NCBI GenBank assembly: GCA_037952775.1
Contig: JBANAY010000004.1
Coordinates: 3,782,001-3,846,000, forward strand
Origin: Clonostachys chloroleuca
Lineage: Eukaryota; Ascomycota; Sordariomycetes; Hypocreales; Bionectriaceae
Reading direction: 5' to 3'
DNA length: 64,000 nt
Shown here: piece after piece, positions 47,247 to 58,734 of the stretch
Layout of the letters: each line of letters begins with the position of its first letter
Numbering within the stretch: the stretch's first letter is position 1
Translations under genes and position numbers: made by a program
The notes under the pieces: generated by a model
The model's input: the letters and a program-made list of their open reading frames with translations, nothing else
Database searches by the model: none
What the model was told of the DNA's origin: nothing

Positions 47247-48327
47247 TTTTTAAAAAGGATTTGAAGTACAAGATGTTCTTGTAGCTATATTAAAGATAGG
47301 TATGTTCTTTTTGGATAACTTGTCAAACTGAGATGTTCAATCACCCGGCGTGGTCGAATGGGCACTTTGAAGGGAGACATTACATCACTATGGTTAGACA
47401 AAAGACAGATATCAATACTCAAAACTGGAATTTGCGGTAGGAGATGATCTGAGGAGCCTGTTCGCCGCGTGGCTTGACGTATTTTATTCGTAGCATCTAA
47501 ATTTTTGGAAAACTGCGTAGCTACGATGAGGCAATGGATTGTGGGATTTAGGCAGTCTGCAAGAAACGTCGAGGTTCTTATTTCACATCGACGTATCGTC
47601 ATATAATAACTCAGGAGTGATTCTGCTGTCGAGCAATAATGGGCAAATATCGCGGACGTATGGCTTGGATGGAGTGAGTTGATGCCTGGGTGCAGGCCAA
47701 AGTACCCAACATACAGTCTTAGCGGTGGAGTGCATTGGTATCGAATGTTGTTAAGCTGGAGAAGTTCCGCATAAAAAGTTGTTAAAAGATTCGGTAAATA
47801 TTAACAAGTGGCTTGAAGAGTCAGGATGAAAGATCCGCATAAGACAAAAAAGGAACATACAACAGCCGGTATTCGCTGGTCGTCACCGAACCAACTACTA
47901 ATCGGCCCCTTACCAGCTTAACGCTCGGAGAGCAAACGGGATCCCTCGCGTTCCGGTAGCAACGCCGTTTCCCGGGTAATCTACGGGAGGGGGGGCAGCC
48001 GCTTCCCCACTGCTGAGCTGAACAACGACCGTTTGTCGGCTGACCGGGGCCGGGACCGTTGACGCCTCCTGCTAAGCGCCCGGCTTGGGCTGGCCACCCC
48101 CTTTCGTGTATTATGACTTCCTAAATTTCATTTTTCGTCTCCTTACAAAAAGGAGGGTTACATCGGGATCGGCCTTGGATGCAATGCTACGTAGGTGCAG
48201 GTAAGCCGACAGCTCACTCATAAGCTTGGGCGCGCCCTCCCGCCTCCCGGCCCGTCGACCTACGAGTTCTACGACCCTTCTTCCTCCGTCCTCCCGTCTC
48301 CTGGTCTACTTACAATTTCTAATATCG
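47247..48327. other. Intergenic region with GC-rich island upstream of the recombinase
   Basis: The first 650 bp are AT-rich. From about 47900 to 48120 the composition turns strongly GC-rich, with a G7 run at 47989-47995. A short inverted repeat CTCCTT-AAGGAG spans 48140-48155, which also contains TTAC(N7)A. This should include the recombinase promoter and, if the gene is a Starship captain, possibly the element's left end. Confidence 0.45.
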
Positions 48328-50941
48328 ATGACCCTGACATTTGATACAGAGAAGGCTAAGGCCCATATACAGCGTTTCAATAACAAGAGTGTGATATACG
48401 AGCCTTCTGCGAAGACCAAAGCCAGACATGACCGTATCTGGAATGCTTGGGAACAGTATATGCCCCCGATTAGCCTGCTACTTTTCTTCGCTGATCAGTG
48501 TTAGATGGGCCACGCAGATGGGCGTGCCAGTTGAACAGACTTGGCTAGATCTTGCACTACAAAATGACGGAGCAATGAATCACTGCCAAGCATTCCTGGC
48601 ATCGTATTTTGAGGCATACACGAAGCAGATTGTCATCCATGGACCCGGAGAGACAGAAATTGTGCGGAGGGTCAATTCAGCAAAGACTATGCGGGATTAC
48701 TGGCTGGCTCTGGTCAGAGTTGCTGACTTGAAGTTCATGTCGCCGAAGAGAAGGGAGTTCCCTCAACAGGCTGGCTTCTGGACCCTGACATATGACCCCA
48801 GAAGAGAGGGTGATGGCATCCCTAATAGGCCGGCCCGCCAAATTTCAAATGTGAGTGAGGGGTGCCCGTCCTTATATACAGCTTCCTGACTGATTCCCAT
48901 CAAGTGGTTGCCGACCCTAGCTATAGAGCTTGAAGCCAAGCTCGAGCAGATGTTTGTGAAGCGCGCGGCCACCGCGAACGATATGATGCTTGTTGTCACC
49001 ACTGTATGGAGCCGGTCAAGTGATATTATCTGCAATCCGAGACATCGGGTCGACTTTCATCAAGCTGTACTTCTGGGAGGGATCGGCGGCTGGCGGCCAG
49101 AAGAGGTTCTCAGCATTCCCTATGAGAGGGTCGAAATCGGATGGCTCCGAAATGCAAGTGACCCGTTGAGACCTTGGCCCGTGTGCAACATTACCATAAA
49201 ACACGTTGAGAAGGGCAAGAGCAAAGACAGGATCCAGACCGACCAACTGAAATAGTGAGTAGAACACACACACGTGAAAGGCTGACTGTATCTCACTGAT
49301 CGTTCGTTACAGTGTTACTTTCTGGCTGACGGTCGTGCCGAACTGCCTGATCTGCCCTCTCAGACTGTTGATTTTACAAGCGCTTGCGGATCAAGCATTT
49401 GAGGAGGGCTACACCAGCCTGGATCAGATTCTGCAGAAAACGTGGGACTCTGATCCAGGAGTGGCATTTGTTCCGTTGGCGTGGAAGAAGTCCGTCATAG
49501 GGCAAGGCATCTTCAAGCTAGCATACTCCAAATACTGGGAAATTTGGCGGAGAACCTGTCTAGTAGCTGGCCTGAGCGATCAGGACGAAATCAGGCCATA
49601 CTCTCTTCGAGTTGGCGCCGGTGATCGGCTCTCGGGTATGTTGGCACATCCACCCCCTGGCCCCGGCTGGTACTGATGGCTTGTTTAGGCTGCTTAGTGG
49701 CACCTTTGCGAAACTTCATATTAGGTCATACCGACAAGGTGTTTGAGCGAAGTTACTTGCCTCGTGATATCAACGCAAACCTGCTGCATATAACCTTTCA
49801 GGGGTTAGCAAGTAGTACCCAAGCCATCTTGGAAGCGACACGAACAGCATTCCTCAGGAGGGATGAGAAAGCACCGGTCTATATCACTCGGGCAGAATGG
49901 GACGCCCTGGAAGAGAGAGAAGATATAACGGAACTACGACGCAAGCTTGACCAGATACCCCAAAAAGCATCTACGGAAGCGAAGAGACTGTCTGGCAGGA
50001 TTAGGACCATAAAGTTGGCAGCTGAAGGTTCCATCCTCAAGTCTACCCGCCGAGAGTATTTCGATGACGCAAGAAAGCTACGAGAAAAGGGGCTCCCGAC
50101 AGATCACCTTGTCACTCAGACCGTCAGCCCTCACAGGTCATGGCTTCGGGCCTCATGTGATGCGGCCTCCACAGTTGGTGCTCAGCTCATTGCCAACCCC
50201 GAAGACCCTGGCATCTCTGACATCATGCTCGCATATCTACAAAAGCGTCTGGGCCGTTGTACCAAGAGCGAGGATCCTGGTGATGGTGAGGATGAGAAGA
50301 AATTCAATGAAGCGGACGAACTGGAGGAGGACAAGCAGTTGAAGAAGGTCAAGCCGAGATGCCTACTAGGGTGTGGCGACTTCACTACGAAATACAGGCT
50401 CACAGAACATGTGAAGCAGCAGCACGTGGACTCATTCACCCAGGCGTTTCCATGCCCAGAATGCAAGAGGTTTGGGAGCAAGGTTCAAGTCCCCCCTGGC
50501 TTGGAGGCTTGGTGCAGTCATATTGCACGATACCACAGTAGCATACATACACCCTCAACGACCAATGGAGCATCGACCTGCTTTCTATGCGGCAAATGCG
50601 GCCTGACTGAAAGGGGACTTACGTCACACACGTTATTGAGGCACAAGCGAGCGGGCTATTTCGACCAACCCTTCGCCTGTCCCGAGTGTACGCGACTTCA
50701 AGGGGTCAATCACATGGTATCAGGAATGGCAGAATGGGAGGACCATGTGACTGAGATACACCTGGGGGTGAGAACAAAGAAAAGGCATCTTCCGGAGGAT
50801 GTCACTTCAAGTCGAAAGAGGTTTAAGGTAGATTCAGACGACGAAGGAAGCTTCAGGGATGTAACCAGTGTAGAGGCCAGCCCGGACCCTCATGCCGAGG
50901 AGGAGTTTTGGGTTACAGGGAGGGACTCTGACTATGATTAA
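48328..50941 (+). CDS. DUF3435 tyrosine recombinase with C-terminal C2H2 zinc fingers (Starship captain family)
   Basis: Five exons in perfect phase: 48328-48455, 48499-48850, 48905-49254, 49313-49635 and 49689-50941, giving 801 residues. The DUF3435 catalytic core is complete: Arg224 in GGWRPEEV, a basic beta-hairpin with lysines (KHVEKGKSKDR), Tyr373-x-x-Arg376 in RPYSLRVGAG, His398 in LGHTD, and nucleophile Tyr407 in FERSYLPRD. A coiled, charged region follows, then four Cys2His2 fingers from residue 609, and a basic KKRHLPED...SRKRFK nuclear signal. Proteins of this family are site-specific recombinases; those at the left end of Starship elements drive their transposition. No stop or shift interrupts it, unlike several neighbours. 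Exon-intron model is mine; introns are 43-58 nt. Confidence 0.88.
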
Positions 50942-51399
50942 AGAAGCCAATAATGGCTCGATTCTTGCATTGATACTACCCATCTTGAGAGTGACGTGGT
51001 CCTTGCAGTTGCAGCCTGTAGCCTTTTGGTCCAATAGCTTGCGAGAAGCAGTCGGCCCAAAAGTGTCGTTACAGGTTTACAGGGGGCTATGAATGCACGA
51101 TGAGGGTCCCATGACCTCTCAAAGTAGAAGATGGCTGTTCCGTAAATGGCTTATGATCGTTGCCTGTTGGCCGTCGCGGCTGACCTAAAGATAATGAAAA
51201 GTTATAAAAGGAGACCTCTCCCCCCCAACCTTGAGCGCTCCAACTCAAACCTTTCATCTACACTCGCCACCTCCACTACCTCCTCCATAGTCTCTATTGA
51301 GGCTGCTCCCACCCTTCATACACGCTTACTGATCATATCCTTTGTTCAAGCCACATCTCTCCACCAATTTTTATATCACCTTGACGCCGAAAACAAGCT

Positions 51400-52209
51400 A
51401 TGACGTCGATCCAAGGCAATATGAGTGCTGAGACATCGAGCATTCTCCCAACCCGCCTTAGACCCAGGAAACCTCCAGCTACAGACTGGGAAACGCTCGG
51501 AGCTTATGGCAGTCTTCACGTGACATATACAGAAGAAGCCAAGCAAATTCGCCGCAAATTGTCGAAGCCTATGCCTTCCGCTATCCTGTTCCCTTGGACT
51601 TTGAAATACCAGACATGGGTTTGGGATATCGAGCTCGAGTACGACGTATCCGAATTCCGCCGCGCCAAAATGGTGGATGGGGTGCCGAAGATTTTGACAA
51701 CCTGGCGTCCCGCAGAAGTGAACGTGAACCAGCTGCCGGAAGCCTTTGCAAAAAGGTTGCAAGTTCTGTGCACTGATGATGAGTGGGACAATTTCGGAAA
51801 GAACTCTCGTCTGTGGCATGGGGAGAAACATGCTTTTCGGCCTCATCGTGTCATTGTGGAGGCGGAAGGAGTTAAAGTCGCGGGCTTCTGGAAGAAAACA
51901 TATGTGGGGATTGAAGAAGTTTCGGATGAGCTCTTGAATAAGGCATGTGCAATCATTTTGAGAGATTTGGGGGAGCCGGGATGGGAACAGTGTGTTCGCA
52001 TTTGGACGAAGACATTTGGCCCTTCTCATTCCATGAGCGCCGTGTTGCGCGCTAATCTGGAGAGAGAACCAGAAGAGAACATGGAAGAGATGGGTATAGA
52101 GGAAGAAGAGGCAGAAAAGTGGCTGGAAGAGGTGATGATGATAGAGGAGAAGGTAAGGTTGGAGGCAGAGATGGACTGCGAAGATGATGAGTTCTTGTCT
52201 GATTTTTAA
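51400..52209 (+). CDS. Hypothetical protein with acidic C-terminus
   Basis: Single-exon 269-residue protein, 460 bp downstream of the recombinase on the same strand. No signal peptide or membrane span. The central part is globular (LFPWTLKYQTWVWDIELEYD, VAGFWKKTYVGIEEVSDELL) and the last 50 residues are Glu-rich and probably coiled (EEEEAEKWLEEVMMIEEK). I do not recognise a family. A long antisense frame over the same bases is its mirror. Met 51424 is an alternative start. Confidence 0.7.
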   Translation: MTSIQGNMSAETSSILPTRLRPRKPPATDWETLGAYGSLHVTYTEEAKQIRRKLSKPMPSAILFPWTLKYQTWVWDIELEYDVSEFRRAKMVDGVPKILTTWRPAEVNVNQLPEAFAKRLQVLCTDDEWDNFGKNSRLWHGEKHAFRPHRVIVEAEGVKVAGFWKKTYVGIEEVSDELLNKACAIILRDLGEPGWEQCVRIWTKTFGPSHSMSAVLRANLEREPEENMEEMGIEEEEAEKWLEEVMMIEEKVRLEAEMDCEDDEFLSDF

Positions 52210-52648
52210 GTTGAGTATTATTTTCAATTTACTTCATATTCAGTCCAGCCCTTGAATGAGTAAATTTTTGATCTCAATGTGATATAAGGTCGTGTGCTTT
52301 GTAACTTCTAAATCAGTGTCACGATGTCATGTATAGCACTATGGATTGTAAAAATTGTTTCACTGATTCGGAAATGATCTAGTATATTACATACAGCAGG
52401 GGACCGACTCGCAAAAAATTGTCAAGATGCAGAGTAAATGAGTATATATATGGCGTATTAATAGCAAGATGATTTGGGACCGTTGGATGGATAGGTAACG
52501 GCACAATAATTGCCACAGTAACCTCGCCTAGATATTATCTTTGAATATGACATCCTCCCTTTCCCCCCTTTTGGACCTCCTCTCCATACTCTGATAATAC
52601 CGGACAGCCAATCTTCACAAGCTTCAACAACCACAAGTGCAGAAACAT

Positions 52649-54564
52649 CTACAGCTCATAACCGCCACTGGAGTTCTCTGAGCCCATATAATCACATTCG
52701 TATGCACCTTTAGAATGAACGATCTCATCAACTAGTTTGGTCCAGAACTGGCATGAGCTGTTCCCGTTCTTCTTATCCTGTATCAGCTCCCACGGCGGGA
52801 TGATCCCAAAGAGGGGCCCTTTTCCTTGCAACACATCAGAGAGTAAGTCTTTGCTCCCATCAGCATGTGGCCAGTGAAGTCTGTCCACACCATTCAGGGT
52901 ATTTGGGTTTCCATGGACGGCAAATGAGCCTAGATAAGCCTGGAACTTTTTCCTGATGTGCTGCTCAATTGCACTGGCCCACATGCTGGCGATATTTTCG
53001 TGCACTCCCCTGTCCATGTATATATCTCTAGTCTCATTTTCACTGTTGGAGAATTCTGCAACCAGGTCGGTAGCGTGAACACTGAGATCCTCGGCTGGGT
53101 AGGCATACTCCATCATGTAGGCCCTGTCGTGGAACGTGTTGAAAAGGTCTCTTCCATTGCAGTTGAAGACAGCATGAGCGACAAGCTGGCTGAAGCAACG
53201 CCTGTAGTCAGCTATTCCGGGACCATGCCAGTTTTTGCAGTCGTACTGAGCCTTGATGGCATCTCTCTGGGTAGACATATCGTCACCCGGGAGGAACAGA
53301 TTGAGGAAATAATCATAAGCCACTTCATCCACTATGTATTCGGGACTAAAAAGATATCCTTCATTGCCAACGTGCATGATGATGGCGGAATCAATATCCT
53401 TCCAAACTTTGCCTATTCAAAAGTGAGTGGAGAGAATTAGTACTTGGTCCTGCAGGCAACATTTTGAGAAAGAGTTTCTGTCATGTTTCACGTACCTTGA
53501 TCAATAGAAATTGGAGAAAGTGTCTTGATCCATTCCCCATCTACTGACGGTCCAAGAGGGAACAGCCCAGTCTCGGTAACAGAAATATACAGTTCTTGGT
53601 CCGCCTGGGCCAAAATCTTTATATCTTGCTGCCGAAGACAATCAATGTCGAATTCATAACCACAACCGGCCAATCTCGAGAAATTGCGATACAATGTGTC
53701 CAGCTTGCCTCCCGGGCAGTTGTCCCAGGCCCATTGATAGCCGGGGCTCTGCGCGACAAAGGAGCGGAAATTTGGATTGACCTTGCCATCCCCACGTGTC
53801 AAGTGATGAAGAATGGAGCCAGCGCCGGCTGATTCTCCCCAGGCGCTGACCTTGTCCCTGTCGCCACCGACTTGTTCAATGTATTGTTGGACCCATTCAA
53901 ACAGCAGGGCTTGATCGTACAACCCAGCATTGGGCTGCCCGACCTGTTCCATGTAGTTTCCGGAAAGCCAGCCAAAGGCGCCGACGCGGTAGTTGCCAGT
54001 GACGAAGATGGTATTGTATTCGGAGGCCCGGATAATGGATTGGCCAGAGTACATGGGACCGCCCTGGGTTTTGGAGCCGAAAGCGTACCCACCTCCGTAG
54101 ATCCAGACGGTGACGGGAAGTTTCTTCTGCTGAACCAGGGCATCTTTGGGGACATAGAGGTCGAGGAAGAGACAATCTTCTGTTTGGTACAGCTCTTCTG
54201 TAGGATCGAGGATGGAGCCTGGGCCTTCGGGAGGGGTGGGGGTTTTAAAAGGGTCAATTTGATAGCAGCTGATATTATGTTCGCTGTGTTGGAATGAGTC
54301 GTCCATCCAGTCTGGGGAATACGAGCGACTGAATCGCTCAGGTTGAGCCCCGAAGCGAACGTTGCTGAACACCAAGATCTACAAGATGGGAACAAGGTTA
54401 ATGAACAAGCTCCGATGTCATGAATAAGAGAGCATTCTTACCTTTGGATCAGCCGGAAGTGTTGTGGCCTGCCATTTCCCCCAAGGCAGGTTGAGAACGA
54501 AGTCTTCAGCGAACACGGAGGCCGCCAAGGTAATGAGACCGGGAAGAAGTTTGCGCGCATGCAT
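52649..54564 (-). CDS. Secreted type-B carboxylesterase/lipase
   Basis: Three exons, 54564-54442, 54378-53496 and 53412-52649, 589 residues. Exon 1 encodes a signal peptide and the start of the mature chain (DFVLNLPWGKW). Exon 2 has NVRFGAQPERF, the EDCLFLDLYVP motif, oxyanion loop WIYGGGYAFGS and the nucleophile elbow GESAGAGS. Exon 3 has MHVGNEGYLFSP, a YAYP segment, and the catalytic His candidate in FAVHGNPN. Type-B carboxylesterases hydrolyse carboxylic esters outside the cell, including triglycerides, cutin-like esters and xenobiotics. Introns are 63 and 83 nt. Clean frame. Confidence 0.92.
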
Positions 54565-55961
54565 GATGAATTGAATCCCAATTTTTCAAGTGCTTGGTTG
54601 GATCATTTTGCGCCCGGACGACAGGAACTCTACGTCTATTAATAGGTGTTGGACCCGTTCCTTGTTCTCTACTATTGTGCGCAACAGCCTGCTGGTCATA
54701 CGCTTCTTCACAACTAGGTAATGGCAGAGCCAAAATTGAAGATCCCAACTTCTCGAAATGTACCAAGCTGCAACGAGGACGAGCTAAACTTGGTTACTGT
54801 CTTTAGCTCACCCACCTTTATAACACTAAAGTGAACACAAAATGGTACCAGAGATCAGTAAGACGTTCAGGCTATTCGTCCGATTTTGTCTTTGCTCTGC
54901 CTCTTCAGTCTTAGACATTAATGAAGCCGAGGAATTCGCCAAAGAAGGGCCGAACCCTCGGGACCAATCATCATTATCGCTATGGTCGCTAAAGAAGTTA
55001 GATGGGTTCGAGACCCCATTATCGCGGGTGCCTCTACAGTTCAAGGAAAATGTGTCGGAATGTCGTGGCTTCCAAAGGGAGACACTGAATACTAGGAGTC
55101 GTGGATTCTGATGTGTAGCCGAACTGGGTATCGTCAAGGTATCGGGCCCTTAACGGGTGTTATTTTGTTGGAATGGCTTCAGAAGGCCCAGACTTGTGTT
55201 GCGGCCCATTACGGTTTTACTTGGAAACGCCACCGTGTAATGCATTACAGTTTTCCGCGACGACAGCGGGTGAGGGCTTTGAGCTCAAGCCCTCTCATTC
55301 GGATGGCGAAGAAGTACGGTAGCCATGGTCCACGGAAACGGATAGTACGTGCCGTCTAGAGCCAAACCTTCCAATCACCCTGTCGCTCTCACGCGCCACA
55401 TTTACCTGATTCTACCACGCATCTGTGGAGAGCCGGAGAAGCTTAGTAGAGCTGAGCTATCCCGCCTAATATCGGCTAGAACCGACTATGGCGGTTGTGC
55501 CGGTTACCAAGAGAGGTTCAACTGCCTGAACAGCAGCAGCGGCAGGCAGACCCTAGGGTATATTTCTTCTCTCCTAGGTTGCTGAGGAGGAAAACTTTTC
55601 AGTGCTCTGGTGCTGTACATAATACTATAGCAAAGGGAACTACTGAGGACCCCCTGAATGTCTATCTAGATCTGGTTCTCTTTGTAAATGGTAAGTATTG
55701 GTGGATAGACGCCCTTGGGGATGCATACGAGATCCTTGTATATTTATTACTTTCCTGTTAACGGCAAGTGAGTCAACAGATTTACTGTTCTGTAAGCCCT
55801 ATCGACATAACCCACTCCCCAGCTTGGCGCCGTCCTTGGAGCTCTTTCCGCCTCTGCCCATGGTTATGACCCTTTCCCTTTTCCTTGCCAGGGCATACAT
55901 TAGTTCCAATGTGAGTCCACTCAGCATTCTTTTTATTCTTTCCGTTTTGTAGGGCCAGGTA
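54565..55961. other. Intergenic region
   Basis: About 1.4 kb. A GGTTCGAGACC string at 55005 resembles a tRNA B box but no matching arms or A box are present. No exon supported. Confidence 0.45.
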
Positions 55962-56183
55962 CTATGGCTATTAGCGGTTGATATTTTAAGTCATATACAG
56001 TCATACCTGGCTCATCAACTCATCTTCAAGGCTTTCAGAGTGGGTAAAAAGACTTTGAACCATATTCAGTAAGTCTAGTATTGCCCAGGAATCAATATCG
56101 TCGTTGGTGAATCTCGTTCTGAGACTCTGAAATTCAGAGTGCATAAGCACAAGCTCGGAGCTACTTAATCGTGAGGAATCCAT
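55962..56183 (-). CDS. Putative small acidic protein
   Basis: Exon 56183-56007 and a terminal two-codon exon 55967-55962, joined by a 39-nt GT-AG intron with a GCTAAT branch point, would give a 60-residue helical acidic protein (MDSSRLSSSELVLMHSEF ...). Without splicing it ends one residue differently. It is divergent from the four-TM gene across 189 bp. Small, so evidence is thin. Confidence 0.35.
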
Positions 56184-56372
56184 GCTGGAGGTGAATTCTT
56201 CATTTTAGCCGGTTGGTTAATGGGCCTCGTTTTATACAGGCTTTTCTTTAAATTCAAATTTAACAAATCATCCGTGACGTAGATTGAATTTTCGCCGCGT
56301 AACCGCTATTAATAGACTGGCTGCACATCAAAATACATTCAGCAAGAGCCAGCAATCTAAAAGAAAATAAAA

Positions 56373-56900
56373 ATGTCGGAATACGATGCCATGATTATCC
56401 AGTCTTATGAAATCCCTATCCTGTATTGCGCCCTTGCTGGTCTTTGCAATTGGCTTTTTCTGGCTGGCTTTATTGTATTCCCTGGCGCATTTAGTTCTCT
56501 GCAGGATGCCAACATTTTGGCGCAGTCAGACGCTGGCGTCACGCTGCAACGGGCCATTCAACATTCCCTGCCACTCTACATGGGCGGCTTCACCTGTATC
56601 ACTAGCTTCCTCGGACTCCTTTACGTATTTTGGAGGGTGAGGGAGAATTATGTTTGGCTGCTTAACCGAGTATTCATGTACGTCACCACCACAGATTAAT
56701 GTTATTCTATTAATCATAACAGGCCTGGGATGGCGAATGCGCTGGTAGGAGTACTGACAAGTATTGTCAACATCTACACAGCCCAAGACGGGCACTGGTC
56801 TCGGACCGCAAAGGTGACCGTGTCCGTTGCCGGAGCCTATGGGGCAATGATGCTATTCTTATTTGGGCTGTATTCATTTTACCTACATAAATTGATGTGA
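56373..56900 (+). CDS. Four-transmembrane-segment protein
   Basis: Two exons, 56373-56677 and 56723-56900, 160 residues, 45-nt intron. Four hydrophobic spans are clear: ILYCALAGLCNWLFLAGFIV, SLPLYMGGFTCITSFLGLLYVF, MANALVGVLTSIVNIYT, and a final AYGAMMLFLFGLYSFYLH. No signal peptide is needed; no cysteine pattern of claudin or tetraspanin type. Family not recognised. Fungal genomes carry many such small four-TM proteins of unknown role. It reads toward the Cys-rich gene that starts 300 bp further on. Confidence 0.72.
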
Positions 56901-57201
56901 TAACACCTGCAGTGCTGCATACGCCTGAATATTCTGGCTGATTGGTGCCCCGTACTGCATTGGTCACAAGCTGTTGGTGATCTTCATGAATGGCCTGGCC
57001 ACGCGCACCAACAAGAGCACCAACAAGAGATCGCTTTGAGTATTTACTTCGCCATGTAGCCGACCCTCCTCGGTTACCTAACTTCAGCCGGAGCCTTGTA
57101 TCCTCTTTTGGCCTGGCTGCTCCGGCATAGCACAGGCTTTTTTTATTTAACATAAACGCAGAGTACCGTTTGGAGGAAAGCCTGTCTGACCACGGCTAAG
57201 C

Positions 57202-58115
57202 ATGAGTATTCGCGATTCCATCCCTATGCCTTGTGGCAGCTGCGGCAAAGGGGTCCAAGAGGGCCGCCAGTGGCGCATTTTTGATTCCCCCTTAGTATGT
57301 TTGTTTGCCTGTACCAAAACAACTGCTAATATAGAGATAGATTCTCTGCCGGAAGTGCAGCGAGCGGAAAATTTTGGATCAACAAAAGGTGGTACTCCAT
57401 ACCAGCCCACTTCACGTATGCGGCGCTTGTTCTAGAAAATCGGCGATGGTGTTAACGACTTGTACGCCCATCATTGAGGGTGCGTTACAAGGCCATTCCT
57501 TGTGTGCTGACTGCTTTTTGTCAATGTTGTCTGTCCGCCCTGGCTCGACAAAGATCAGCTGTCTTGTCTGCAAAAACCAAATCATGAAAGTGACCGAGAC
57601 ACGGCCCGACGCGGTCTTCTCTCGCATTCAGAATCAACTAAACCCATTTACTGACTGCGACCCAACTTTGCTCCTTGGAGTGAGCATACTCGCGCGGTCT
57701 ACGAGCCTGTACTTCGGCGAGGATACTGAAGCACGGACAAAAATACCTCGAGAATGGTTAGTGACCCCTCCAGAGATATGAACCCCTCTAAAGCCGCAGT
57801 AGTTTGATCACCTACGGTGTGCTTCGTTCACGATGCCCTTGGATTTATGAGACTTGGGAGCCAAAGCCTGGTTTGAGCTTCACACAGCTGAAGACGGAAA
57901 TCTTCCAAGACGAAACAGATGCATTGGCTATTCACTTCAAATCTGATCAAAATATCAGTACTGTAGATCACGTGCAGGATGATTTTGAATTTGAGGCAGT
58001 AAAACGGAATTTGAATACTTTGGTACAGAGGTTGTTGGTGGAACGGTCACATCCACGTGTTCATGTTACGCTGGAGAGGGCTAAAATACAGAACAGGCAT
58101 GTGTGGATTTTCTGA
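57202..58115 (+). CDS. Cysteine-rich protein with repeated CxxC pairs (probable zinc-binding)
   Basis: Three exons, 57202-57294, 57341-57756 and 57800-58115, 274 residues; introns 46 and 43 nt, phases consistent. Five CxxC pairs occur in the first 110 residues: CGSC, CRKC, CGAC, CADC and CLVC. This suggests two or more zinc ribbons or a RING-like cross-brace. The remainder (CPWIYETWEPKPGLSF, HPRVHVTLERAKIQNRH) is globular. No named family comes to mind. The second CxxC pair is split from the first by intron 1, which supports the splice model. Ends at the border of the TACTGGTAA repeat region. Confidence 0.68.
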
Positions 58116-58117
58116 TT

Positions 58118-58580
58118 GTTACTGGTATGATTGGTGGATCTGGCAGCGAGGGACGGGACTTACCAGTGAAGCTATCTACTAGTATGGTAGCCTAGAGCTT
58201 TACCAACAAATATGCATACCAGTATGATCTACGGCATGTTTACTGGTAGCGGAATATACTGGTCAGCGAGAAGGGCCGTTAACTGGTAACGTTGGCCTGA
58301 CTTTTACTGGTAAGGGCAGATACTAGTAAGTGGGCTCCAATCGTTACCGGTAAGTGAGCCACAGCAATCCGGGCAAAGATCGGATACCAGTAAATGGGCT
58401 CTGACTGCTACTGGTAAGTGAGCCACAGCAAACCGGGCAAAGATCGGATACCAGTAAATGGGCTCTGACTGCTACTGGTAAGTGAGCCACAGCAGTGCGC
58501 AGAGCGAGACGCGCCTTAACTGTGCACAGCATAGCTTACCAGTATAAGGTTGGCGAGAAAGGATTAGATACTAGTAACAG
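58118..58580. repeat. TACTGGTAA/TTACCAGTA-rich repeat block with 64-bp tandem unit
   Basis: About sixteen copies of the near-palindromic 9-mer TACTGGTAA or its complement lie in 460 bp, for example near 58118, 58160, 58239, 58302, 58344, 58407, 58474 and 58539. From about 58331 a longer unit of 64 bp repeats at least twice (CGGATACCAGTAAATGGG restarts at 58381 and 58445). A diverged single copy is found at 60811-60933. Differences between copies are mostly C/T and G/A. No coding capacity. Confidence 0.75.
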
Positions 58581-58734
58581 GAGACCGGTCCCCCTTTAGG
58601 GACCGCCAACGCCTTTTCGGAACGAGTTAAGAGCTTAGGAACAAGACGCTTGTCTCGTGAAAGAGTGAGCCTGATACAAGTACGTCTATTATGAAGCCCT
58701 TCCTCAAGGCATTTCCATTTCCCAGAAACATTCG

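Noticed and set aside
49671..49688. Met at 49676 as the start of a separate zinc-finger gene
   Set aside because: It lies inside intron 4 of the recombinase; splicing to 49689 restores the conserved LGHTD...Y block directly after the YxxR exon.
51376..52227. 283-codon minus-strand frame
   Set aside because: Antisense to the 51400-52209 gene; Leu/His-rich nonsense generated from the Glu-rich tail.
55000..55020. tRNA-like B box GGTTCGAGACC
   Set aside because: No paired T-stem of five bases, no A box at the right distance and no acceptor stem.
58318..58516. Possible CRISPR-like array of regularly spaced repeats
   Set aside because: Only two to three tandem 64-bp units with no unique spacers, in a fungal genome; it is a minisatellite-type repeat.
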